A DNA stretch of 64,000 nucleotides, from assembly GCF_014640975.1 (NCBI RefSeq), contig NZ_BMHO01000001.1, positions 124,001 through 188,000 of the forward strand. The letters are read 5' to 3'. The notes beneath the pieces are model-generated. The model saw only the letters and a program-made list of their open reading frames with translations. It was not told where the DNA came from and made no database searches. The DNA comes from Microbacterium faecale (GTDB taxonomy: Bacteria > Actinomycetota > Actinomycetes > Actinomycetales > Microbacteriaceae). Positions 36,171 through 45,128 of this stretch are shown piece after piece; position 1 is the stretch's first letter; each line of letters opens with the position of its first letter. A program made the translations under genes and the position numbers.

Positions 36171-37199
36171 ATGGTGACGATGAAGGACGTCGCGGACCGC
36201 GCGGAGGTCTCGATCGCCACCGTGTCTTTCGTGGTGAACGGAACCAAGCGCGTCACCGAAGCGACCCGCGAGCGCGTCGAGGCGGCGATGCGCGAGCTCG
36301 GCTTCGCGCGCAATCCGATCGGCGCCGCGCTCGCCCGCGGTCGGACGCGCATCCTCGCCATGCTCTTCCCCGCCCTGGAGCGACCGCTCTCGCTCACGGC
36401 ATCCGCGTTCTTCACGAGCGCGTCGCGGCGCGCGAGACATCGCGGATACGACCTCGTGATGTGGCCGATCGGCAACGACGCCGAGCAGATCGCGGTCCTC
36501 GCGCGCAGCGGTCTCGTGGACGGCGTGCTGCTCATGGAGGTCCAGCTCGAGGATCCGCGCGTCGCCGCGCTGGTCGAGCACAAGGTCGAGTTCGCGATGA
36601 TCGGACGCACCGCGGATCCGTCCGCGCTGCCCTACGTCGACATCGACATGTCGAGCTCGGTCGAGGCCGCGTACGCGCAGCTCATCGCCGAGGGCCACGA
36701 GGACATCGCGTTCCTCGCCAGCGCGAGCCCCGCATACGACCACGCCCTCGTGTGGCGCGCGATGCGCGCGTACCGAGAGGTCACCGAGCGCCACGGGCAC
36801 CCGACGACGCTCATCGCGTGCGACGAGATGCCGGGCGACGGGCGGCGAATCGGCGAGCGCTTCGCCGCCGACTATCCAGACACGACCGCCGTCATCATCC
36901 TGAACGAGCACGCCGCGCCGGGCCTCGTCGCGGGGCTGACGCACGCCGGTCTCGACGTCCCGGCTGATGTGAGTCTCGTCTCGCTGGGTTCGTCGGCGTA
37001 CATGGCCGAGATGACGGAGCCGCAGCTGACGTACATGCGCACCCCGGGCACCGAGCTCGGCGAGCTCGGACTCGACGCGCTCGTCGATCGGCTCGAGGAC
37101 ACGCAGGGGCCGCTTCCGCAGGTCCTGCTGCCGTGCGAACTCGTCCCCGGGGGTACGGTGGCGGCGGCCGGTCCCCGGCGCACACCGCGGCGCGCCTAA
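36171..37199 (+). CDS. LacI family regulator of the ThuA-oxidoreductase operon
   Basis: A 342-residue repressor with helix-turn-helix MKDVADRAEVSIATVSFVVNG and a sensor domain of the LacI/GalR type. The start ATG at 36171 lies ten bases after GGAGG; the next in-frame ATG at 36180 would also begin at a credible point. It is divergent from the ThuA operon, with the palindrome at 36078 in between, so it probably represses that operon. A family C inverted repeat begins one base after the stop codon. Confidence 0.92.
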   Translation: MVTMKDVADRAEVSIATVSFVVNGTKRVTEATRERVEAAMRELGFARNPIGAALARGRTRILAMLFPALERPLSLTASAFFTSASRRARHRGYDLVMWPIGNDAEQIAVLARSGLVDGVLLMEVQLEDPRVAALVEHKVEFAMIGRTADPSALPYVDIDMSSSVEAAYAQLIAEGHEDIAFLASASPAYDHALVWRAMRAYREVTERHGHPTTLIACDEMPGDGRRIGERFAADYPDTTAVIILNEHAAPGLVAGLTHAGLDVPADVSLVSLGSSAYMAEMTEPQLTYMRTPGTELGELGLDALVDRLEDTQGPLPQVLLPCELVPGGTVAAAGPRRTPRRA

Positions 37200-37200
37200 C

Positions 37201-37281
37201 TCCGCAAGTCTCCGACAAGTCCGTTGCGATTCTCGCCTGACTTGTCGGAGACTTGCGGACTCGTCGGAGACTTGTGGACTT
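37201..37281. repeat. Family C inverted repeat, copy 1, with a third arm
   Basis: Perfect 20-bp arms TCCGCAAGTCTCCGACAAGT (37201-37220) and its complement (37240-37259), then a further right-type arm at 37259-37281 (ACTCGTCGGAGACTTGTGGA and on). The LacI stop codon is at 37197-37199. Confidence 0.95.
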
Positions 37282-37315
37282 CAGAGCGCCGGCGGGGTGG
37301 GGAGGCTTCGGCTCG

Positions 37316-37744
37316 TCAGCGCCGCGGGCTGTAGAGGACGATGTCCGTCTGACGTCGCACGCGCGTCGTCCCGGTCAGCGTGACGACGCCGCCCGCGGCG
37401 TTGGTCGCGAACACACGCGCTCCCGGACGCGTCTCGCGCTCCGCGCGCAGCTCGTTGGTGAGCGCGCGGATGTCGTGGCGCAGCTCCTGCACCTCGTTCT
37501 CGAGGTCGAGCATGCGCTGAATGACAGCGAGGGGCACTCCCTCTGCGGAGAGGGCCGCAACCTCGCGCAGCTGGGCGATGTCGCGCGCGGAGTATCGTCG
37601 CGACCCGCCGCGCGTGCGGCCGGGGATGACGAGCCCCGTGCGATCGTACTGGCGAAGCGTCTGCGGGTGGAGGCCGGAGAGCTCGCTCGCCGCGGCGATG
37701 GGGAAGATCGGATCCGTCTCCGTCACGCCCTCGGGCAGCTGCAT
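37316..37744 (-). CDS. hspR: Heat-shock repressor HspR (MerR family)
   Basis: A 142-residue MerR-type repressor, last gene of the dnaK operon. The DNA-binding part reads FPIAAASELSGLHPQTLRQYDRTGLVIPGRTRGGSRRYS, and the rest is a short coiled coil (LDLENEVQELRHDIRALTNEL). In Streptomyces and mycobacteria HspR binds HAIR sites with DnaK as co-repressor. The ATG at 37744 follows AGGAGG; an upstream GTG is less likely. It lies 22 bases after dnaJ, and HAIR sites are present before dnaK. Confidence 0.94.
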   Translation of the reverse strand: MQLPEGVTETDPIFPIAAASELSGLHPQTLRQYDRTGLVIPGRTRGGSRRYSARDIAQLREVAALSAEGVPLAVIQRMLDLENEVQELRHDIRALTNELRAERETRPGARVFATNAAGGVVTLTGTTRVRRQTDIVLYSPRR

Positions 37745-37766
37745 CTCACGCCTCCTCGCCACTCAG

Positions 37767-38702
37767 TCAAACACGGAACAGTTCCGTGCGGGGATTCTCG
37801 GAAGGCTCGACGGCACGGTACGCCTCGAGCGCCTCACGCTGTGCGTCGGTGAGGTTGTCGGGCACCGCCACCTGCACCTCCGCAAGGAGGTCTCCGGTGC
37901 CCTTGGACGTCGCGATGCCGCGACCCTTCACGCGCAGGATCCGGCCCGACGGTGTGCCGGGCGCGACGCGCAGCTTCACCGGCGTGCCCTCGAGCGTCGG
38001 CACCTCGATCGTCGCGCCGAACGTCGCCTCCGTGAACGTGACCGGCACCGTCAGGCGCAGGTTGCGGCCGTCGCGCGAGAAGACCCGATCCGGGCGCACG
38101 GTGACCTCGACGACGATGTCGCCGTTGCTGCCGCCGTTCGGAGAGGGGCGGCCGCGGCCGCGCAGCCGGATCTTCTGGCCGTCCGCGACGCCCGCCGGCA
38201 CCTTCACCTTGAACGGCTTGCCGTCTTCGCCGCGCAGCGAGATCGTCTCGCCCTTCGCCGCCGTGAGGAAGTCGATCGTCGTGCGCGCGCGCACGTCGCT
38301 CCCCTTCTGCGGGCCGCCGAAGCCAGCGCGACGGGAGCCCGTCGACTGACTGAACATCGAGAAGATGTCGTCGAAGTCCGGGGATCCGCCGCCGCCTCGC
38401 GAGAAGCGACTGAAGACGTCCTCGAAACCGCCAGCGCCAGCGCCGCCCGCGGTGAAGCGCGCACCGGATCCCATGGCGCGAAGCTCGTCGTACTCCTTGC
38501 GCTGCTCGGGATCCGACAGCACCGAGTACGCCTCGCTGATCTCCTTGAACTTCGTCTCGGCTGCCGTATCCCCCGGATTCGAGTCCGGGTGATACGAGCG
38601 GGCGAGTTTGCGATAGGCCTTCTTCAGCTCGGCGTCTTCCGCGTCCTTGGAGACGCCGAGCACCTTGTAGAAATCCTTGTCGAACCAGTCCTGACTGGCC
38701 AT
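37767..38702 (-). CDS. dnaJ: DnaJ/CbpA-type co-chaperone without zinc finger
   Basis: A 311-residue J-protein that stimulates DnaK ATPase activity and delivers substrates. The J domain holds the HPD motif at residues 38-40 (SYHPDSN). A Gly/Phe-rich linker with [14 protein letters not shown] and FDDIFSMF follows, then the two C-terminal beta domains. The four CxxCxGxG zinc repeats of type I DnaJ are absent, so it is a CbpA-like type II protein, as is usual for the dnaJ copy in actinobacterial dnaK operons. Confidence 0.94.
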   Translation of the reverse strand: MASQDWFDKDFYKVLGVSKDAEDAELKKAYRKLARSYHPDSNPGDTAAETKFKEISEAYSVLSDPEQRKEYDELRAMGSGARFTAGGAGAGGFEDVFSRFSRGGGGSPDFDDIFSMFSQSTGSRRAGFGGPQKGSDVRARTTIDFLTAAKGETISLRGEDGKPFKVKVPAGVADGQKIRLRGRGRPSPNGGSNGDIVVEVTVRPDRVFSRDGRNLRLTVPVTFTEATFGATIEVPTLEGTPVKLRVAPGTPSGRILRVKGRGIATSKGTGDLLAEVQVAVPDNLTDAQREALEAYRAVEPSENPRTELFRV

Positions 38703-38720
38703 CTCACGCCCTCTTCTGCA

Positions 38721-39323
38721 TCAGTCGGCCGGAACCGCGACGACCACCTTGGCGGGGCGCAGTTCGACGTCGCCGAGGCGGTAACCGACCTCGACGACTT
38801 CGAGGATCGTCGCCTTCTCGGTCCCAGGCGTCGGGGCCTGGAAGACGGCCTCGTGCTGCTGCGGGTCGAACTCCTCGCCGACCTCGCCGTATGCGACGAG
38901 CCCCGAGTCGACGGCGACGCCGCGCATCTTGTCGGCGACGAGCGCGAAGGCGGATCCGGCTTCGAGGTCGCCGTGCTGCTCGGCGCGCGCAAGGTCGTCG
39001 AGTACGGGGAGCATGCGCTTGGCCACCTCGCCCCTGGCACGGTCGGCCTCGAGCTGACGCTGATCCTCGGTGCGCCGACGGTAGTTCGCGTACTCGGCCT
39101 GGATGCGCTTGAGGTCGTGCAGCAGCTGCGTCTCGTAGTCGCTCTTCTCCTGCTCGACCGCGTCATCGGTCTGCTCGGCGTCGAGGATCTCGTCGACCGT
39201 CAGCTCGTCGCCATCCTCTCCAGCGGAGGCGCCATCGGCGGGGGCAGCTTCTGCCCCCGCCTCGGCGTCCCGCTGGACCTGGTCTTCGCCCTCACCGGGC
39301 TCGATCGGGTCCGTGTCCGTCAT
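38721..39323 (-). CDS. grpE: Nucleotide exchange factor GrpE
   Basis: A 200-residue GrpE that releases ADP from DnaK. A long acidic disordered N-terminus is followed by the coiled-coil helix (LLHDLKRIQAEYANYRRRTE) and the beta-domain signature (EEFDPQQHEAVFQAP, then VVEVGYRLGDVELRPAKVVVA). Its ATG shares one base with the dnaK stop (TAATG), so it is translationally coupled. The 17-base gap to dnaJ is normal for this operon. Confidence 0.96.
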   Translation of the reverse strand: MTDTDPIEPGEGEDQVQRDAEAGAEAAPADGASAGEDGDELTVDEILDAEQTDDAVEQEKSDYETQLLHDLKRIQAEYANYRRRTEDQRQLEADRARGEVAKRMLPVLDDLARAEQHGDLEAGSAFALVADKMRGVAVDSGLVAYGEVGEEFDPQQHEAVFQAPTPGTEKATILEVVEVGYRLGDVELRPAKVVVAVPAD

Positions 39324-41176
39324 TACTTCTTCTCGTCCTCGTCGTCTTCATCCACGACCTCCGCGTCCACGACGTCCTCGTCATCCGACGTGGACTCGTC
39401 CGAGGAGCCATCCTGCGGCTCCTCCTGCTGCGCCTGCGCGTAGATCGCCTCACCCAGCTTGGTCTGCGACTCGTTCAGCTTGTCGACGGCCGACTTGATC
39501 GCCTCGTCGTCATCGCCCGCGAGCGCGGACTTCAGCGCGTCGACGTCGGCCTTCACGCTCTCCTTAACGTCGACCGGGAGCTTCTCGTCGTTCTCCTCGA
39601 GGAGCTTCTCGACGGAGTACGCGAGCGTCTCGGCCTGGTTGCGCGTGTCGGCCGCCTCGCGGCGCTTCTTGTCCTCTTCCGCGTGCTCCTCGGCGTCGCG
39701 CACCATGCGGTCGATGTCGTCCTTGTCGAGCGAGGATCCGCCCGTGATCGTCATCGACTGCTCCTTGCCCGTGCCCTTGTCCTTGGCGGACACGTGCACG
39801 ATGCCGTTGGCGTCAATGTCGAACGTGACCTCGACCTGAGGCATGCCGCGAGGCGCCGGTGCGATGCCGGTGAGTTCGAACGTGCCGAGCGGCTTGTTGT
39901 CGCTCGTAAACTCGCGCTCACCCTGGAACACCTGAATCGCGACGGAGGGTTGGTTGTCCTCGGCTGTCGTGAACGTCTCGCTGCGCTTGGTCGGGATCGC
40001 CGTGTTGCGCTCGATGAGCTTCGTCATGACGCCGCCCTTCGTCTCGATGCCGAGCGACAGCGGGGTGACGTCGATGAGGAGGACGTCCTTACGCTCGCCC
40101 TTCAACACGCCGGCCTGGAGTGCCGCGCCGACGGCAACGACCTCATCCGGGTTGACGCCCTTGTTGGCGTCCTTGCCCGTCTCCTGCTTGACCAGCTCGC
40201 TGATCGCGGGCATCCGGGTGGATCCACCGACGAGCACGACGTGCGCGATCTCGCTGAGCTTCACACCCGCCTCGCGGATGACGTCCTCGAACGGCTTCTT
40301 CGTGCGCTCCACGAGGTCCTTGGTCAGGTCCTCGAACTTCGCGCGCGAGAGCTGCTCCTGCAGCGAGGCCGGGCCCTCGGCGGTGAGCGAGAGGTACGGC
40401 AGGCTCACGGTCGTGGTCGCCGAGCTCGAGAGCTCGCGCTTGGCCTGCTCCGCGGCCTCCTTGAGGCGCTGCAGCGCGATCTTGTCGCCCGAGACGTCGA
40501 CGCCGGTGGTGTCCTTGAACTGCTTCATGAGGTACTCGACGACGCGGTCGTCCCAGTCGTCGCCGCCGAGGCGGTTGTCACCGGCGGTCGCCCGCACCTG
40601 GATCGTCGAGAAGTCATCGTCCTTGCCCACTTCGAGCAGCGAGACGTCGAACGTGCCGCCACCGAGGTCGAAGACGAGGATCAGCTCGTCCTCCTGGCCG
40701 CGATCGAGACCGTAGGCGAGGGCCGCGGCGGTGGGCTCGTTGACGATGCGAAGGACGTTCAGACCCGCAATCTCGCCGGCCTCCTTCGTGGCCTGACGCT
40801 CGGCGTCGTTGAAGTAGGCCGGGACCGTGACAACCGCGTCAGTGACCGTGTCGCCCAGGTACTCCTCGGCGTCGCGCTTCAGCTTCTGCAGGATGCGCGC
40901 CGAGATCTCCTGCGGCGTGTACTTCTTGCCGCCGGTCTCGAAGCTCCAGTCAGTGCCCATGTGGCGCTTGACCGAGGCGATCGTGTTGTCGACGTTGGTG
41001 ACGGCCTGACGCTTCGCGGTCTCGCCGACGAGCACCTCTCCGTCCTTCGTGAACGCGACGACCGACGGGGTCGTGCGCATTCCCTCGGCGTTGGCGATGA
41101 CCTTCGGCTCGCCGCCCTCAAGGACGGACACGACCGAGTTGGTCGTTCCGAGGTCGATTCCCACAGCACGTGACAT
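39323..41176 (-). CDS. dnaK: Molecular chaperone DnaK
   Basis: A 617-residue Hsp70. The N-terminus is [22 protein letters not shown]. The ATPase domain carries [13 protein letters not shown] and [33 protein letters not shown] closes it, and the substrate domain and an acidic disordered C-terminus follow. It is the first gene of dnaK-grpE-dnaJ-hspR, under a consensus promoter overlapped by an HspR operator. Confidence 0.98.
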   Translation of the reverse strand: MSRAVGIDLGTTNSVVSVLEGGEPKVIANAEGMRTTPSVVAFTKDGEVLVGETAKRQAVTNVDNTIASVKRHMGTDWSFETGGKKYTPQEISARILQKLKRDAEEYLGDTVTDAVVTVPAYFNDAERQATKEAGEIAGLNVLRIVNEPTAAALAYGLDRGQEDELILVFDLGGGTFDVSLLEVGKDDDFSTIQVRATAGDNRLGGDDWDDRVVEYLMKQFKDTTGVDVSGDKIALQRLKEAAEQAKRELSSSATTTVSLPYLSLTAEGPASLQEQLSRAKFEDLTKDLVERTKKPFEDVIREAGVKLSEIAHVVLVGGSTRMPAISELVKQETGKDANKGVNPDEVVAVGAALQAGVLKGERKDVLLIDVTPLSLGIETKGGVMTKLIERNTAIPTKRSETFTTAEDNQPSVAIQVFQGEREFTSDNKPLGTFELTGIAPAPRGMPQVEVTFDIDANGIVHVSAKDKGTGKEQSMTITGGSSLDKDDIDRMVRDAEEHAEEDKKRREAADTRNQAETLAYSVEKLLEENDEKLPVDVKESVKADVDALKSALAGDDDEAIKSAVDKLNESQTKLGEAIYAQAQQEEPQDGSSDESTSDDEDVVDAEVVDEDDEDEKK

Positions 41177-41211
41177 ATGTAGCTCCGTTTCGTCGAGAAG
41201 AATTCGCGAGA

Positions 41212-41232
41212 GTTGAGTCGCGATGACTCAAG
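41212..41232. promoter_or_regulatory. HAIR element (HspR operator) 1
   Basis: GTTGAGT-N7-ACTCAAG matches the HAIR consensus CTTGAGT-N7-ACTCAAG with one change in the first base. It overlaps the downstream edge of the dnaK -10 box, so HspR bound here would block the promoter. Confidence 0.93.
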
Positions 41233-41259
41233 TGTAAATCGCGGATCCGGATCCGTCAA
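41231..41259 (-). promoter_or_regulatory. dnaK operon promoter
   Basis: On the minus strand TTGACG (41254-41259) and TACACT (41231-41236) have a 17-base spacer, a near-consensus housekeeping promoter lying between two HAIR-type sites. Confidence 0.88.
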
Positions 41260-41263
41260 GAAA

Positions 41264-41284
41264 CTTGATGCGGACCGACTCAAC
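41264..41284. promoter_or_regulatory. HAIR element 2 (degenerate)
   Basis: CTTGATG-N7-ACTCAAC keeps the spacing and most bases of a HAIR site just upstream of the dnaK -35. With site 1 it would let HspR bracket the promoter. Confidence 0.7.
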
Positions 41285-41303
41285 TTTAGAGCGGCACCCC
41301 ACC

Positions 41304-41370
41304 CGCGGAGATAAGCCGCAGCCGCGGATCCGATCGGCAGGATCCTCCGCTGTTGCGGCTTATCTCCGCG
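41304..41370. repeat. Family D inverted repeat
   Basis: Perfect 17-bp arms CGCGGAGATAAGCCGCA (41304-41320) and its complement (41354-41370), with further internal pairing around two GGATCC sites. It lies between the MFS stop (35 bases away) and the dnaK promoter, so it may insulate dnaK from readthrough. Only copy in the window. Confidence 0.92.
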
Positions 41371-41405
41371 CGAGCGGACCGGTCAGTGCCCAGCTCGGCT
41401 CACGC

Positions 41406-42596
41406 TCAGCGCCTCGGGCGCAGACGTGGCATGACGAACGACAGCGCCAGCACCACGAGGCCGCCGGTGAGCGAGACGGTCAGCCCGACGCGGATCGACG
41501 CCGCATCGGCGATCACCCCGACGAGCGGTGGCCCGCCGAGAAAGGCGAGGCGCATGAGCCACGTGACGACCGTGAGGCCGACGCCCGCACGCAGGCCGGG
41601 CACGCGGTCGGCCTCCTGCATGGCGAGCGGGATCGTCGGCGCGCAGCCGAAGCCCGCCATCGCGAGTCCGATGCAGACGCCCCACACGGTCGGGACGGCG
41701 ATCGCGAGGCCGATGCCGCTCGCGATCAGCACGCCGGCCACGATCACCACGGCGCGTGCACCGAAGCGGTCGACGAACCGATCGCTCACCATGCGCCCGA
41801 CGAACTGCGCCGAGACCAGACCGATGAATCCGGCGGCGGCGAGCGCAGCGGGTGCGCCGACCTCGTCACTGAGGTAGAGCGATGCCCAGGAGAATGCGAC
41901 CTCCTCGACGAGGCCGCCGCCGATCGCGACAAGCAGCAGCGCGGCGATGAGGAACACGACCTTCGTCGTGACGCCCCCGGCGGCCTTCGCGATCCGGATC
42001 TCGCCGGTCGGACCGGCCTCGGACTCGGGCCCGGGCAGCGCCCAGCGCAGCGCGAAGAACGCCAGGCCGGCGAACACTACGGACGTGACGAGGATGTGGA
42101 ATCGCACGGGGACCCCGAGCGCGATCGCCGCGGCGGCGATCGCGCCGCCCGTGACGGCGCCGGCCGACCAGAGCGCGTGCATCGAGTTGATGATGGATCG
42201 TCCGCGGCGTTGTTGGACCCGGAGCGCATTCGCGTTCTGCGCGACGTCGGTGATCGCGTCCATCATGCCCGCGGCGAAGAAAGACGTGGCCATCAGCAGG
42301 ATGCTCGGCGACCATGCCGCGGCCACGAGGCCGATCGCGAGGCCGCTCGTCGCGATCGCCGCGACGCGGGCGGACCCGAATCGACGGATGAGCACGGCCG
42401 CGGCCATTCCGGCGACCATCGCACCGACGGGGTTCATGGCAAGGACGATGCCGTAGACCGTCGCGCTCATATCGAGCGCGACCTTCAGCTCCGGGTAGCG
42501 CGGGATGAGGCTCGCGAAGACCGCGCCGTTCGTGAAGAAGAACAGCGCGGCGGCGATGTGGCCGCGTCGCAGCTGGCGGTCCAAGGCGGTCGTCAC
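41406..42596 (-). CDS. MFS transporter (fucose-permease-like arrangement)
   Basis: A 396-residue major facilitator with twelve hydrophobic segments and a longer loop in the middle. GAVFASLIPRYPELK is in the first segment and SMHALWSAGAVTGGAI in the fifth, typical of the YbjJ/FucP-like group. The GTG at 42596 was taken because upstream residues do not resemble a transporter. It is divergent from a second MFS gene 57 bases away. The substrate is unknown. Confidence 0.87.
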   Translation of the reverse strand: MTTALDRQLRRGHIAAALFFFTNGAVFASLIPRYPELKVALDMSATVYGIVLAMNPVGAMVAGMAAAVLIRRFGSARVAAIATSGLAIGLVAAAWSPSILLMATSFFAAGMMDAITDVAQNANALRVQQRRGRSIINSMHALWSAGAVTGGAIAAAAIALGVPVRFHILVTSVVFAGLAFFALRWALPGPESEAGPTGEIRIAKAAGGVTTKVVFLIAALLLVAIGGGLVEEVAFSWASLYLSDEVGAPAALAAAGFIGLVSAQFVGRMVSDRFVDRFGARAVVIVAGVLIASGIGLAIAVPTVWGVCIGLAMAGFGCAPTIPLAMQEADRVPGLRAGVGLTVVTWLMRLAFLGGPPLVGVIADAASIRVGLTVSLTGGLVVLALSFVMPRLRPRR

Positions 42597-42653
42597 CCGT
42601 CGATCATGCCCGACCAGCCATGGGAAGTCACACCGACGCGGTACGGTGCTCCC

Positions 42654-44051
42654 ATGAGCGCGAAGCCCCCTCGCCCGTCCGCCGCGGCCGACAGCGAGGC
42701 CGTCCCCGTCTTCGGTCTGCAGCACAAGCTCGACGCGAAGCCGACCAAGCGACGCACGATCCTCTCGTGGGCGCTGTGGGACTGGGGGCTCCAGCCGTTC
42801 AACACCATCATCCTCACGTTCATCTTCACGGCGCTCTACCTCACGACGGAGGCGTTCCTCCCCGCGGAGTTGCAGTCGCTGAGCGACGACGATCCGTTGA
42901 AGCAACACGCGCTCGCCGATCTCGCGAGCGGTCTCGGCCTCGGCACGACCGTCGCCGGGCTGCTCATCCTCGTCCTCGCCCCCGTGTTGGGCCAGCAGGC
43001 CGACGCGCAGGGCAAGCAGAAGCTGTGGCTGGGGATCGGCACAGTCGGCACGATCGGTTGCATGCTGGGGCTGTGGTTCGCCGAACCCGCGCCGACCTAC
43101 TTTTGGATGGCGGTGTCGCTGATCGCGGCCGGCACGGTGCTGAATGAGATCGCGTCCGTCAACTACAACGCGCTGCTCGTCAGCATTGCGTCGCCGAAGA
43201 ACATCGGGCGCATCTCCGGCCTCGGCTGGGGCTTCGGATACGTGGGCGGCGTCGTCGCGCTCGTCCTCGTCGTGGTCTTCTACGCGAGCGACTGGTTCCG
43301 CATTCCCGCTGATGACGGGCTCCCCTTCCGTCTCATCGCGGTCGGGTGCGCCATCTGGTCGACCGCGTTCGCGATCCCCGTCTTCCTCGCCGTGCCCGAA
43401 CCGGCCCCGCTCGGCAAGCCCGAGCGCCGCGTGAACTTCCTGCGCAGCTACGCCGTCCTCGTCCGCGACATCATCAGCCTGTACCGCAACCGCGCGACGC
43501 GGAACACGTTCTGGTTCCTCCTGGCATCGAGCGTGTTCCGCGACGGCCTGAGCGGCGTGTTCACGTTCGGGGCAATCATCGCGGCTCAGGTGTTCGGATT
43601 CGGATTCGTCGACACCGTCGTGTTCGGCATTGCGGCGAACTTCATCGCGGGCGTCTCGACGATGATCGCCGGCCGATGGGACGACCGGTTCGGCCCGAAG
43701 GCGATCATCGTGTTCGCGCTGTGCGGCATGGTGGTGGCAGGGATGGCGGTGTTCTTCTTCGCTGGCGTGGGCAAGATCATCTTCTGGGTCTTCGGACTCA
43801 TCCTGTGCGCGTTCGTCGGCCCCGCGCAGGCGGCCGGGCGCTCGTTCCTCGCTCGCGTCACGCCCGCGGGACGCGAGGGCGAGATCTTCGGCCTCTACGC
43901 GACGACGGGTCGCGCGGCGAGCTGGATGTCGTCCGCGCTCTGGACACTGTTGATCACCGCGACCGGAGCGACACTGTTCGGGGTCCTCGGAATCGTGCTG
44001 GTGCTCCTGCTCGGCCTGCTCCTCCTTCTCCCGGTGCGCGCGACGCCATAG
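42654..44051 (+). CDS. MFS transporter, UMF1/Atg22-like
   Basis: A 465-residue membrane protein. The N-terminal cytoplasmic tail is followed by SWALWDWGLQPFNTIILTF, the Trp-Asp-rich opening of the UMF1/Atg22-like MFS group. SVNYNALLVSIASPKNIGRISGLGWGFGYVGG is the conserved central stretch. Yeast Atg22 effluxes amino acids from the vacuole; bacterial members have no settled substrate. It is followed 50 bases later by a HAD phosphatase gene in the same direction, possibly one unit. Confidence 0.88.
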   Translation: MSAKPPRPSAAADSEAVPVFGLQHKLDAKPTKRRTILSWALWDWGLQPFNTIILTFIFTALYLTTEAFLPAELQSLSDDDPLKQHALADLASGLGLGTTVAGLLILVLAPVLGQQADAQGKQKLWLGIGTVGTIGCMLGLWFAEPAPTYFWMAVSLIAAGTVLNEIASVNYNALLVSIASPKNIGRISGLGWGFGYVGGVVALVLVVVFYASDWFRIPADDGLPFRLIAVGCAIWSTAFAIPVFLAVPEPAPLGKPERRVNFLRSYAVLVRDIISLYRNRATRNTFWFLLASSVFRDGLSGVFTFGAIIAAQVFGFGFVDTVVFGIAANFIAGVSTMIAGRWDDRFGPKAIIVFALCGMVVAGMAVFFFAGVGKIIFWVFGLILCAFVGPAQAAGRSFLARVTPAGREGEIFGLYATTGRAASWMSSALWTLLITATGATLFGVLGIVLVLLLGLLLLLPVRATP

Positions 44052-44101
44052 ACCGCCCGACGCTCCGCGAGCACGCAGGACGCCCCTGCGAGACTGGAGG
44101 C

Positions 44102-44938
44102 ATGACGCGCCGCATCGCCTTCCTTGACGTCGACGGGACGATCATCGACCACGACGGGGAGATCCCCGCTTCAACGGTGAACGCGATCCGCACGGCCCGC
44201 GAGAACGACCACCTCGTGTTCCTCGCAACCGGGCGCGGCCCGACCGAGGTCGAAGAGCGTCTCGTCGAAATCGGATTTGACGGCGCGGTACTCGGCGCTG
44301 GCGCCTACATCTGGCTGGGCACGCTCTGGAGCGAGGGCGGATGGCACGCGGAACACCTCATGGATCCGCGCCGAGTCGCAGAGATGGTGGCGGCATTCGA
44401 GACCGTCGGCGCCGACTACGTGCTGCAGGGTCGTGACGACGTGTGGGCGACACCGTCGGGGTACAACCGCCTGGCAGCGGGGCTCGATGCCGAGGGCCGC
44501 CTCTCGGATGCCACGCGCGAGGCGCTGCTGGAGCACGTCACGATCACCGCGGATCCGCCGCAGGGCGCGGTCGCGAAGGCCGTCTTCTCGAGCGACGATC
44601 AGCGCACCTACTCCGCCGTCAAGGAACTGTTGGGCGATCGCTTCAGCGTGATCACCGGCACGATGCCCGGGCTCGGCACGGCCGGTGGCGAGGTCTCCGC
44701 CGGCGGGGTGACGAAGGGATCCGCGCTCGTCGAGACCGTGCGGACGCTCGGGATCGACGTCGCGCACTCGATCGCGATCGGCGATAACAACAACGATCTC
44801 GAGATGCTGCGCACCGCCGGCGTGGGGATCGCGATGGGGAACGGAACTCCAGAAGCGATCGCGGCAGCCGACGAGGTGACGAGCGGCGTCGACGCCGACG
44901 GCATCTGGAACGCCTTCGCGACGCACGGGTTGGTCTGA
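44102..44938 (+). CDS. HAD superfamily Cof-type phosphatase
   Basis: A 278-residue HAD hydrolase of the Cof/YbiV subgroup with a C2 cap. The nucleophile motif is FLDVDGTIIDHDG at the N-terminus, LATGRGPTEV is motif II, and SIAIGDNNNDLEML is the Mg-binding motif near the C-terminus. Such enzymes dephosphorylate sugar phosphates, flavin or pyridoxal phosphate with broad specificity. The short leader has GGAGG close to the ATG. Downstream are several small GC-rich hairpins (44951-45005), including CCCGAT-TG-ATCGGG at 44992-45005. Confidence 0.92.
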   Translation: MTRRIAFLDVDGTIIDHDGEIPASTVNAIRTARENDHLVFLATGRGPTEVEERLVEIGFDGAVLGAGAYIWLGTLWSEGGWHAEHLMDPRRVAEMVAAFETVGADYVLQGRDDVWATPSGYNRLAAGLDAEGRLSDATREALLEHVTITADPPQGAVAKAVFSSDDQRTYSAVKELLGDRFSVITGTMPGLGTAGGEVSAGGVTKGSALVETVRTLGIDVAHSIAIGDNNNDLEMLRTAGVGIAMGNGTPEAIAAADEVTSGVDADGIWNAFATHGLV

Positions 44939-45128
44939 GCGCCCCGGACACGGGAAAACCCGGGCTGCGCTCCCCCGACCGCTACCCGGGTCCCGATTGA
45001 TCGGGGCGACGATGTCGCTCGTCCGACTATTCTTCAGCCTAGGTTCGCTCGCCCCGGGAACCATACGTGCGTGACCCAAATCACCCTCACCTCACCCGTG
45101 AATCACACGACATCACCCGCGTGGCATC

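Noticed and set aside
41265..42653. A 463-codon upstream extension of the UMF1-like transporter frame
   Set aside because: It is the antisense of the neighbouring MFS gene. The transporter begins at 42654.
44939..45128. Possible small RNA or riboswitch from several nested GC-rich hairpins
   Set aside because: The hairpins are short and generic for a terminator region. No known riboswitch core could be recognised.
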